The translations under genes were made by a program, and so were the position numbers. Below the pieces are notes generated by a model. It made no database searches. It was given only the letters and a program-made list of their open reading frames with translations, and was not told the origin of the DNA. From Scatosoma sp045588185 (GTDB taxonomy: Bacteria > Bacillota > Clostridia > Christensenellales > Borkfalkiaceae): a DNA stretch of 19,230 nt. Location: contig JAZNDR010000031.1 in the NCBI GenBank assembly GCA_045588185.1, positions 1 through 19,230 of the forward strand, in the 5' to 3' direction. Shown piece by piece: positions 6,259-11,769 of this stretch (the first letter of the stretch is position 1; the number at the start of each line of letters is the position of its first letter).

Positions 6259-7011
6259 TTACACTTCTCCCGTTTGCGGTTTTGCGGGCAACGAATTGAG
6301 ATAAATGACCGTTTCAGTAACCGACGGCGTATCGGGATAACTCATTACGGTGGGCAGGGACAGCGACGAATCATCGTTCACGTAGGTAACGTCCGCCTTG
6401 TTTTCTTCCCGCGTGGTAACGAGGCAATTGCCCACCCCCACGAACGCCCCGGGATAACCGCTGAAAATACTCTTGATAAGATCCGCACCGCTGATAATCT
6501 CCACTTCGCTACGGCGGGCAATGAGCTCGAAAAAGTCGCGGTATTCTTCCAAATCGCCGTTTTTGTTACAGCCCGCAAGCGTTTCCAACCCGTCGAGCAC
6601 GAGCAGTAATTTCGGACAACCTTTTTCACGGGCGCGGAGCGCGAGCAATTCTAAAACGCACGCTTTCGCTTTTTCGAGGTCGGATTTCTCATTGATATAC
6701 GGTACGGTGAAATCGGCGTTTTGCAAGCGCAGCAGCTCGCCGTATTCCGTGAAAGGAGAAAGCACGAAAAAGTTGATTTCCGATTTCTCGTAAAGGGAAG
6801 ACAGAGTGAGAAGCAGGCGTTTGATGAACGCCGTTTTCCGCGCGCCCGTCACGCAGGTATGGCGGACGGTAAACGGGCTTTCCCGCTTTTGCGAATATAC
6901 GGTATTTCCCACCGAATCCCAACCGAGCGGAACGCTCTCTTGCAAGCGTTTTATATCCCCGTCGCCCTCACAGCTTTTGAGTAAAGACGAAATAAATTCT
7001 TCCGCGCGCAT
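6259..7011 (-). CDS. FtsK/SpoIIIE/EssC-like P-loop domain protein, degenerate
   Basis: A 250-residue cytoplasmic protein I place only loosely. VPLGWDSVGNTVYSQ (27-41) followed by the P-loop region HTCVTGARKTAFIKRLLLTL resembles the start of FtsK/SpoIIIE and EssC/EccC ATPase modules (VPLG-D--G-PVY, then a GSGKS loop). The Walker A motif is degenerate: the expected GxGKS is GARKT (56-60), keeping only Lys-Thr. A Walker B-like strand KLLLVLDGLE (D140) is present but lacks the DE pair. The rest ends with VGNCLVTTREENKADVTYV, similar to the final FtsK strand. It lacks membrane helices, a gamma domain and the partner domains. It may be a non-hydrolysing relic or regulator. First gene of the mutY operon; AAGGAG precedes the ATG. 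Confidence 0.5.
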   Translation of the reverse strand: MRAEEFISSLLKSCEGDGDIKRLQESVPLGWDSVGNTVYSQKRESPFTVRHTCVTGARKTAFIKRLLLTLSSLYEKSEINFFVLSPFTEYGELLRLQNADFTVPYINEKSDLEKAKACVLELLALRAREKGCPKLLLVLDGLETLAGCNKNGDLEEYRDFFELIARRSEVEIISGADLIKSIFSGYPGAFVGVGNCLVTTREENKADVTYVNDDSSLSLPTVMSYPDTPSVTETVIYLNSLPAKPQTGEV

Positions 7012-7047
7012 CTCCGTTCTCCTTTTCTTTGGTGCTTTTCTTTTTAT

Positions 7048-7076
7048 AGTATACTACAAACCGCACGGTTTGTCAA
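7048..7076 (-). promoter_or_regulatory. Promoter of the ftsK-like/mutY operon with an operator-like palindrome in the spacer
   Basis: TTGACA (7071-7076) and TATACT (7048-7053) on the minus strand with 17 bp between. An 18-bp perfect palindrome, ACAAACCG-CA-CGGTTTGT (7056-7073), fills the spacer and half of the -35 box. A dimeric regulator bound there would block polymerase. Confidence 0.85.
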
Positions 7077-7093
7077 GCGTTCGGCAAATAACG

Positions 7094-7127
7094 AACGGGC
7101 GCGAAGCTCTTTTGCTTCGCGCCCGTT
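7094..7127 (-). terminator. Terminator after the HtrA-like protease gene
   Basis: A 14-bp stem (7094-7107 with 7114-7127) with a 6-base loop. It starts 12 bases after the protease stop. The minus-strand tail CGTTATTTG is only moderately T-rich; the plus-strand tail has TTTATCCCTTTT, so activity may be bidirectional. Confidence 0.75.
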
Positions 7128-7138
7128 TATCCCTTTTC

Positions 7139-8587
7139 TTATTGATATATCACAAAATAATCGTCGGAATTAAAGTCGATTGTGATATCCGTTTCTACGC
7201 CGTCGCGGACAATCCCGAACACCACTTTATCCCCTTTCCGTATTTTCAACATTAAATCGTTGAGCTGGTATCTTCTCGTCAGTGCCGTCGTTTCCCCGTC
7301 AACCGTAATTGACTTGAACGTGTCGCCCACCTTTAAACGGTTATTATCGTCCGTGCTCGCGCTCGCCGCGCCCGTGCCCAACACCGCCGATACAAGGAAA
7401 CTTTCGGTTATCTCTAACTTGCCGTCTATTAGCTCCGCCTTGGACGAATCAATATACGTTTCTACGCCCAGCCAAGCGCGTTTTGCATAGCCTGCCGTGG
7501 AAGAAGTCTTATTCTCCCACATATTTTCGAGCAGGTATTTCACGTTGGTGATCGGCAATGCGTAACCCATATTATCCGTTTCGTCCTCTACGCTCTTGGC
7601 GTTGGTAATACCGATCAATTCGCCTTTTGCATTGAATAATCCGCCGCCCGAGTTGCCGTGATTGATCGCCGCGTCCGTACGCATTACCCGATAATCCACC
7701 GCGCGGTTCGCCCCGTCCGTCGAAGTCATCGTAATAATTTCCGAATCCACCGAAATCAAGCCGTTCGTAACCGAAATCCCCTCGCCGTTCGAATTCCCGA
7801 TAGCAAATACCTTTTCGCCTACCGTTACAGCGTTGGAATCCCCCAGCGTTGCCGCCGTCAGTACGCTATTCGCAAGATCTGCGCTGTTGACCTCTAACAG
7901 CGCGATATCGTAATCCATCGCACCCGCCACGAAAGTAGCTTTGATGCCGTCGCCGTCGTCCGTGTTGCCCGGTTCTACACCCTCGTCAAGGTACCCGTCG
8001 CCGTTGATATCCCCGCTCGTAAAGCTCATTCTCGCCCCGTAAGGATACAGCCAAATGCAATCGGAAACGCCGTTCAGGCTCGATTCGTAAATCACGTGAT
8101 AATTCGTAACGATATACGCCACGCCGCGTTCTTCTTCCATATGCACCACGACGCCGCTACCCGCCGACGCGCCCACCGCCGTTACCGTTTGTCTATTATA
8201 TTTCCCGCCGATTTTCACTTCTTTGGAAAACGCACAGCAAACGTTGACCACGGAGCTGATATTTTTATGAATCGTTTCAGTGTCGTTATCCTCTTGCAAC
8301 TCAAAGGACAAGCCCAGCTCTTTCATAAAATCAACGAGAGAGCCCTCGTAGCCTTCCTCGCAAGCGATTTGATACATTTCCTGTATATCCAAGCTTTCGC
8401 CGTCCTTGCCGTTTGCGCCCTTTAAGCTTAACAGCCAAGCCGCTTCGTCCCCTTGAAAGCCGTTTTTCACGGCGATATCGTAAGCGTTGACGACGGGCTC
8501 TTCCCCGCAAGCGGAAAGCGCAAACGCCGCGCCCGCCGTTACTGCGGCGCAAGCGATCGCTATCGTTTTTCTGACCGATTTCTTCAT
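7139..8587 (-). CDS. HtrA/DegP-like trypsin-family serine protease, predicted lipoprotein
   Basis: A 482-residue secreted protease. Residues 1-27 are a lipoprotein signal ending LSAC, with C27 the lipidated cysteine, so it should be anchored outside the membrane. Residues 35-57 (AYDIAVKNGFQGDEAAWLLSLKG) and about 65-90 (MYQIACEEGYEGSLVDFMKEL) are two copies of a short helical module. The catalytic triad is H164 (NYHVIYE), D227 (YDIALLEV) and S313 (GNSGGGLF). Between His and Asp lies an unusual acidic insert with DINGDGYLDEG (193-203), a calcium-loop-like DxNxDG motif. A PDZ-like domain closes the protein (AWLGVETY, then LKVGDTFKSITVDGE). Start at 8587 is chosen over the upstream in-frame ATG because it begins the signal peptide and follows GGAAGAGG. 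Likely role: envelope protein quality control. Confidence 0.9.
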   Translation of the reverse strand: MKKSVRKTIAIACAAVTAGAAFALSACGEEPVVNAYDIAVKNGFQGDEAAWLLSLKGANGKDGESLDIQEMYQIACEEGYEGSLVDFMKELGLSFELQEDNDTETIHKNISSVVNVCCAFSKEVKIGGKYNRQTVTAVGASAGSGVVVHMEEERGVAYIVTNYHVIYESSLNGVSDCIWLYPYGARMSFTSGDINGDGYLDEGVEPGNTDDGDGIKATFVAGAMDYDIALLEVNSADLANSVLTAATLGDSNAVTVGEKVFAIGNSNGEGISVTNGLISVDSEIITMTSTDGANRAVDYRVMRTDAAINHGNSGGGLFNAKGELIGITNAKSVEDETDNMGYALPITNVKYLLENMWENKTSSTAGYAKRAWLGVETYIDSSKAELIDGKLEITESFLVSAVLGTGAASASTDDNNRLKVGDTFKSITVDGETTALTRRYQLNDLMLKIRKGDKVVFGIVRDGVETDITIDFNSDDYFVIYQ

Positions 8588-8639
8588 AAAGCCTCTTCCT
8601 GTTTCGATGTCTTTCTCATTTTTTACTTTTTCGCCATCT

Positions 8640-8645
8640 ATTATA
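8640..8645 (-). promoter_or_regulatory. -10 box of the protease gene
   Basis: TATAAT on the minus strand, about 45 bases before the likely transcript's start codon. No good -35 box is visible at 16-18 bp, so an activator or another sigma factor could be involved. Confidence 0.5.
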
Positions 8646-8711
8646 CGCAATGATTTCGTTAAGTAGTTTAAGGATTTTTGAAAATTCTGTGAAAGCTCGC
8701 GCTTCCCCTTC

Positions 8712-9296
8712 TTAAAATCCCTCTAAATCGTCCAAATTCAAATCGAACGAACCGATAAAATGCTCGAAAAAGTAGTCTATTTCAGGCATTTTCCGCGCCT
8801 TTAAATCCTTTTCAATGGTCTTTTTCGCTTTGGCGAACTCACGGTTGCCCGAACGCAATTCCTCTAAACATTTCACGTACGCGGATAATCTGTCCGCCGC
8901 TTTCATAAGCGCGTATTCCACGCTCTCCTCGTCGGGCAGAATATACGGCGCGATCGACGCGTGCATTTTTTCAGGGAGCGTGTCCGCGATTTTTTCGCTC
9001 GCCTGTTTTTCCAAATCCTTATACGCGCCGTGAATACCGCGGTTATAGTATTTGATAGGCGTGGGCAGATCCCCCGTCATTACCTCGCTCGTTTCGTGGT
9101 AAAGCGCGTACAGCACCGCTTTGGAAATATCGGCGTTTCCCCCGAACACTTCGTTATGAATGACCGCTAAGGCGTGCGTGAATAAAGTAACGCCGTAGGA
9201 GTGTTCCATAATGCTTTCCTCGCGTACGGAACGCATCAACTGCCAGCGTTTGATATACTTCATTCTGTCCATATACGCATAAAAATCGTGTCTCAT
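8712..9296 (-). CDS. yfbR: YfbR-like HD-domain 5'-deoxynucleotidase
   Basis: A 194-residue protein matching the YfbR family, which dephosphorylates deoxynucleoside monophosphates in a metal-dependent way. The family's key positions are R17 and W18 (KRWQLMR), H32 (IMEHS), H67, E71 and D135 (KAADRLSAY), plus GDLPTPIKYYN. The HD pair itself reads H67-E68 (YHETSE) where the E. coli enzyme has H68-D69; whether this is a common clostridial variant I cannot tell from here. GGAG lies about eight bases before the ATG. It is divergent from the thiT unit; a promoter on this strand was not clearly seen. It keeps dNMP pools balanced, with no evident tie to its neighbours. Confidence 0.9.
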   Translation of the reverse strand: MRHDFYAYMDRMKYIKRWQLMRSVREESIMEHSYGVTLFTHALAVIHNEVFGGNADISKAVLYALYHETSEVMTGDLPTPIKYYNRGIHGAYKDLEKQASEKIADTLPEKMHASIAPYILPDEESVEYALMKAADRLSAYVKCLEELRSGNREFAKAKKTIEKDLKARKMPEIDYFFEHFIGSFDLNLDDLEGF

Positions 9297-9327
9297 AATT
9301 TTTCTCCGTTATTTTCCTTTCAAACGC

Positions 9328-9356
9328 TTGACTTTCCTTTGCGTTTGTTTTATACT
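9328..9356 (+). promoter_or_regulatory. Promoter of the TPP riboswitch-thiT unit
   Basis: TTGACT (9328-9333), 17-bp spacer, TATACT (9351-9356). The expected start at about 9363 leaves the whole riboswitch in the transcript. Confidence 0.85.
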
Positions 9357-9369
9357 ATCTTTACAAAAT

Positions 9370-9456
9370 TCAATAATCCGTCGTGGGTGCCTTACTAAAA
9401 GGCTGAGATTATACCATTTGAATCGGCAGGGTAATACCTGAGCGAGAGATAGATAA
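9370..9456 (+). ncRNA. TPP (THI-box) riboswitch
   Basis: The conserved aptamer words are present in order: GGGTGCC (about 9384-9390), GGCTGAGA (about 9401-9408), the ACCATTTGAATC strand, and the pyrophosphate-side hairpin CAGG-GTAAT-ACCTG followed by AGCGAGAGA. Compared with the usual form the last hairpin carries one extra A before GCG. It lies between the promoter and a terminator in front of a thiamine transporter gene, which fixes the ligand as thiamine pyrophosphate. Confidence 0.92.
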
Positions 9457-9512
9457 CCGTTTTTCTTGTCCGTCTTACCTATTTTGGGTAATGCGTACCG
9501 AAACCGTCTTTT

Positions 9513-9545
9513 ACGCCCGCGTGTCTTTGCGGGCGTTTCTTTTTC
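9513..9545 (+). terminator. Riboswitch expression-platform terminator
   Basis: Stem ACGCCCGC (9513-9520) / GCGGGCGT (9529-9536) followed by TTCTTTTTC, placed between the TPP aptamer and the thiT ribosome binding site. TPP binding is expected to favour this hairpin and stop transcription. Confidence 0.85.
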
Positions 9546-9579
9546 GGAAAAGCGCGTACGACGGAAAGGAGGCTCTTTT

Positions 9580-10278
9580 ATGTATCTTTTTTCCCTGCTC
9601 GAAGTGAGCGAACAAGCGACGAATATCGTCAAATGGATCTCCGTAGGCGCGGTAATTGCCCTTCTCGCGGTCATCGCCCTGATTTCGTCGCTCAACAAAA
9701 AGAAGTTCGACGCAAAACGCATTGCCTTTGCGGGTATCTGCGTGGCGATGTCGTTCGTTCTCGCCCTTTTAAAGGTCAGCCCTATCCAATACGGCGGTTC
9801 AATCACCCTCGCTTCTTTCGTGCCCATTATGGTTTACGCGTACGTGTTCGGCCCTGCCGACGGGTTCCTCGTCGGACTTATCCACGGACTTTTGAACTTT
9901 ATCGAAGACCCGTACATACTCACGCCCGCGACCTTTATTTTCGACTATTTACTCGCGTTTGCGTCCGTTGGCATTATGGGCTTTTTCGGTAAAATGCGCC
10001 GTAAAGAAAAGGGATGTCTCCCGCTCGTGCTTGGCGCGGTCTGCGTATTTTCCGTTCGCTTTTTGTCCCACCTCGCCTCGGGAATGATTTTCTTCTTACA
10101 GGGCGCGGTGTGGGTATCGCTCCCCGCTTGGGCAACTGGCAACGCCTTTGTATACTCGTTTATTTATCAGTGTATTTACGTCCCCGCAGACGCGCTGCTT
10201 GCAACGGGCGTTTTGATTTTGCTTTGCAAAACGGGCGTTTTGGATACGCTGAAAAAGATAATGAAAAAGGATCAGTAA
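9580..10278 (+). CDS. thiT: Thiamine-specific ECF transporter S component ThiT
   Basis: A 232-residue membrane protein of the ThiT/YuaJ family, the substrate-binding subunit that works with the shared ECF energising module (EcfA1-EcfA2-EcfT, not in this window). Typical segments are RIAFAGICVAMSFVLALLK, YGGSITLASFVPI, FGPADGFLVGLIHGLLNF, FDYLLAFASVG and VRFLSHLASGMIFF, with aromatic and acidic residues lining the thiamine site. An extra N-terminal helix (residues 18-36) precedes the six-helix core. The ATG at 9580 follows AAAGGAGG; longer forms would start inside the riboswitch. Its 3' end overlaps the rimM stop by seven bases in convergent orientation. The TPP riboswitch upstream confirms the substrate. 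Confidence 0.95.
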   Translation: MYLFSLLEVSEQATNIVKWISVGAVIALLAVIALISSLNKKKFDAKRIAFAGICVAMSFVLALLKVSPIQYGGSITLASFVPIMVYAYVFGPADGFLVGLIHGLLNFIEDPYILTPATFIFDYLLAFASVGIMGFFGKMRRKEKGCLPLVLGAVCVFSVRFLSHLASGMIFFLQGAVWVSLPAWATGNAFVYSFIYQCIYVPADALLATGVLILLCKTGVLDTLKKIMKKDQ

Positions 10279-10772
10279 ACGGCAATCTCGTCGAATATAT
10301 TTTTATCCACGACGAGTTTCCCGTTTTCCAAATCAACTTTTTTCACAACGCCTTTCACGGCAGGGAAGAGGATACTTTTCCCTGCTTTTTCTATCGTGTA
10401 AACGTCCGAGGACAGGTTGGCAATATGCGTTACCTTACCCAAAACTTCCCCCTCTTCCGTTTCACACGAAAGTCCGATAATATCCACGATATAGTACTGT
10501 CCCTCGGCAAGCTCGGGCGCGTCCTCGCGGTCGCCCTCTATTTTCTTACCGCGGAACAGCTCCGCCGCGTTCCGATCGGGAATACCGCGGAGTCCCAAAT
10601 ACGCCGCGCCGTCGTTGCCGACGCGGAAGGACAGAATTTTATACGGCGTATCGTCGATATACACCGTTTTAAACGCCTTGACGTCCTCGGGATAGTCCGT
10701 AAACGTTTTGATTTTTAATTCCCCGCGGATACCCTGCGGTTTCAATACCTCGCCGATAATAAGACGCTCCAT
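10272..10772 (-). CDS. rimM: 16S rRNA processing protein RimM
   Basis: A 166-residue protein with the two RimM domains: an N-terminal beta-barrel (IGEVLKPQGIRGELKIKTFTDYPEDV, residues 5-30, with the family's G-(I/V)-(R/K)-GE-(L/V)-(K/R)) and a C-terminal PRC-barrel (QYYIVDIIGLSCETEEGEVLGKVTHI, then DVYTIEKAGKSILFPAVKGVVKKVDLENGKLVV). RimM assists maturation of the 30S head. The ATG at 10772 follows AAGGAG; the longer frame upstream lacks family similarity. A terminator separates it from khpA, so it probably has its own promoter (a TTGACA at 10833-10838 with a weak TATGCG 18 bp away). trmD, its usual downstream partner, is missing; thiT runs into it instead. Confidence 0.97.
   Translation of the reverse strand: MERLIIGEVLKPQGIRGELKIKTFTDYPEDVKAFKTVYIDDTPYKILSFRVGNDGAAYLGLRGIPDRNAAELFRGKKIEGDREDAPELAEGQYYIVDIIGLSCETEEGEVLGKVTHIANLSSDVYTIEKAGKSILFPAVKGVVKKVDLENGKLVVDKNIFDEIAVY
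10287..10328 (+). terminator. Possible weak thiT terminator inside the rimM coding region
   Basis: Stem CTCGTCG (10287-10293) / CGACGAG (10310-10316), 16-base loop, followed by TTTCCCGTTTT. The long loop and interrupted T-tract make it a weak candidate. If it fails, thiT transcripts would continue antisense through rimM to the hairpin at 10839-10864. Confidence 0.3.
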
Positions 10773-10808
10773 AGTCTTCTCCTTACCGTTTATGAAAAAC
10801 GCGTTCAA

Positions 10809-10823
10809 CGCATACCTGCCCTC
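10809..10823 (-). repeat. Dispersed 15-bp motif GRGGGCAGGTAYGCG, copy 2 (rimM leader)
   Basis: GAGGGCAGGTATGCG on the minus strand in non-coding DNA 37 bases before rimM. Its TATGCG overlaps the candidate rimM -10 box. Flanking AAA and AA are at the same distances as in the other copies. Confidence 0.8.
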
Positions 10824-10836
10824 GCGTTTTAATGTC

Positions 10837-10870
10837 AAAAAAGGCTTTCACGGGAAAGCCTTTTGTTTGT
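10837..10870 (-). terminator. Terminator after khpA (possibly bidirectional)
   Basis: An 11-bp stem AAAAGGCTTTC (10839-10849) / GAAAGCCTTTT (10854-10864) with a 4-base loop. The minus-strand 3' side is TTTTTTGACA, a strong U-tract that also supplies a TTGACA box. The plus strand reads TTTTGTTTG, so transcripts from thiT could stop here too. Confidence 0.85.
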
Positions 10871-10894
10871 AGATACCGATAAACGCAATACGGC

Positions 10895-11158
10895 TTACTC
10901 GTTATCCGTATCCACGGCGTTACCGCCGCGTTCACGGATTTCCACTACGTAACGCTTGCTGCTTGCCGGCGTAGCCGCGCGCACGATCGTACGCATCGCC
11001 TTTGCGATCTTACCTTGCTTGCCGATCACTTTGCCCATATCCGACGGCGTGAGTACGACCGTCACTTCGATTACGCGGTCCTTTTCATTGACCTCGTATT
11101 CGATATTTTCTTTGTCTTCGGCAAACTGTTCGACGATATATTTGATCAGATCCAGCAT
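10895..11158 (-). CDS. khpA: KH-domain RNA-binding protein KhpA
   Basis: An 87-residue protein that is essentially one KH domain. The RNA-binding GxxG loop is in DMGKVIGKQGKIAKAMRTIV (GKQG), preceded by the strand VIEVTVVLTPSD. KhpA, often paired with KhpB/Jag, binds many transcripts and influences cell division and elongation in Gram-positive cocci. The position between rpsP and rimM is the standard one. AAGGAGG precedes the ATG. The short acidic tail NAVDTDNE is variable in the family. Confidence 0.95.
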   Translation of the reverse strand: MLDLIKYIVEQFAEDKENIEYEVNEKDRVIEVTVVLTPSDMGKVIGKQGKIAKAMRTIVRAATPASSKRYVVEIRERGGNAVDTDNE

Positions 11159-11187
11159 AGTTATGCCTCCTTTACACTAAAAATCCC

Positions 11188-11212
11188 TTTCCGCGCGGAA
11201 ACCGCGCGGAAA
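11188..11212 (-). other. Strong intercistronic hairpin between rpsP and khpA
   Basis: An 11-bp perfect inverted repeat, TTTCCGCGCGG (11188-11198) / CCGCGCGGAAA (11202-11212), with a 3-base loop. On the minus strand the T-run (ATTTTT) comes only after a GGG interruption, so it may be a partial attenuator or an mRNA-stabilising or processing structure rather than a full terminator. Confidence 0.6.
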
Positions 11213-11246
11213 ATAAAGCCGTCAATAAACGCTTGCTTTACTTGGA

Positions 11247-11540
11247 TTATTTATTCGACTTTTTCGTCTTGGTCTTGGAAGGGCTGAGCTTCGCGCTCTT
11301 TTCCATAGCGCCCGTTTTTACGAGCAAATTCTTTACCGTTTCGGTGGGTTGAACGCCTTTTGCGATCCAATCTTTTGCTTTTTCTACGTCGATCGTAAGT
11401 TCTACGGGATCAACGGTAGGTCTGTAATGACCAACGCAATCAATGTACTCGCCCGTTGCAGCCTTTCTGCTGTCAACAACAACGACACGGTAGATAGGGT
11501 TCTTTTTGTCGCCCATTCTGAAAAGTCTCATTTTTACCAT
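11247..11540 (-). CDS. rpsP: 30S ribosomal protein bS16
   Basis: A 97-residue protein matching bS16: MRLFRMGDKKNPIYRVVVVDSRKAATGEYIDCVGHYRP at the N-terminus, then DVEKAKDWIAKGVQPTETVKNLLVKTG. It helps assemble the 5' domain of the small subunit. The C-terminal tail SPSKTKTKKSNK is basic and variable. GGAGGT sits eight bases before the ATG. It follows ffh after an unusually long (229-base), structured gap and is followed by khpA after a strong hairpin. No convincing promoter was found in the gap. Confidence 0.98.
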   Translation of the reverse strand: MVKMRLFRMGDKKNPIYRVVVVDSRKAATGEYIDCVGHYRPTVDPVELTIDVEKAKDWIAKGVQPTETVKNLLVKTGAMEKSAKLSPSKTKTKKSNK

Positions 11541-11574
11541 AATAGTATACCTCCAAAGTATATAAAAAATTTTT

Positions 11575-11769
11575 TTTGTTTTTATTTGATTGACCGCTTA
11601 CGCGGTATTTTGAGCAAAAGCGCTTCTCGTCCTTCTCGCCGCACAAGGAACAATACCCTTTGGCTCCTTATCGGGAACGATACCGCTTATCCTAAGCCTC
11701 GCGGAAAGTTAGAAAGGCTCGCCCGCGGTGGCTCACCGCCCGCAAGAGGCAATGCCCCTTGACCCCTAA
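11575..11769 (-). repeat. Structured non-coding block between ffh and rpsP, candidate dispersed repeat element
   Basis: This block of about 195 bases has no plausible ORF but several hairpins on the minus strand: GCGGTG-AGC-CACCGC, TATCG-TTCC-CGATA, AAGGA...TCCTT, and ACCGC-GTAA-GCGGT (11594-11607). It contains an internal direct repeat GGTAT(C/T)GTTCC. Its left boundary next to ffh carries TTAGGGGTCAAGGG, shared with 3536-3549. This composition suggests an intergenic repeat or a structured leader of rpsP; neither is established. Confidence 0.4.

Noticed and set aside
5237..6362. CGGTGGGCAGGGA repeated in mutY and the ftsK-like gene
   Set aside because: Both encode SLPT in the same frame; chance plus codon preference is enough to explain a 13-base match.
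6109..6609. 166-codon plus-strand frame over the mutY/ftsK-like junction, starting near the dispersed motif copy 1
   Set aside because: GGGGGCAGG before the ATG at 6220 looks faintly like a ribosome site, but it is the repeated motif, and the product has no recognisable features.
10014..10718. 234-codon plus-strand frame spanning the thiT end and rimM antisense
   Set aside because: It overlaps two well-supported genes in other frames, is arginine- and phenylalanine-rich as expected of a shadow, and has no ribosome site.
11545..11575. TATACT close to the rpsP ribosome site as a promoter
   Set aside because: The start would fall inside the Shine-Dalgarno sequence, and no -35 box is present; the run is simply A/T-rich.
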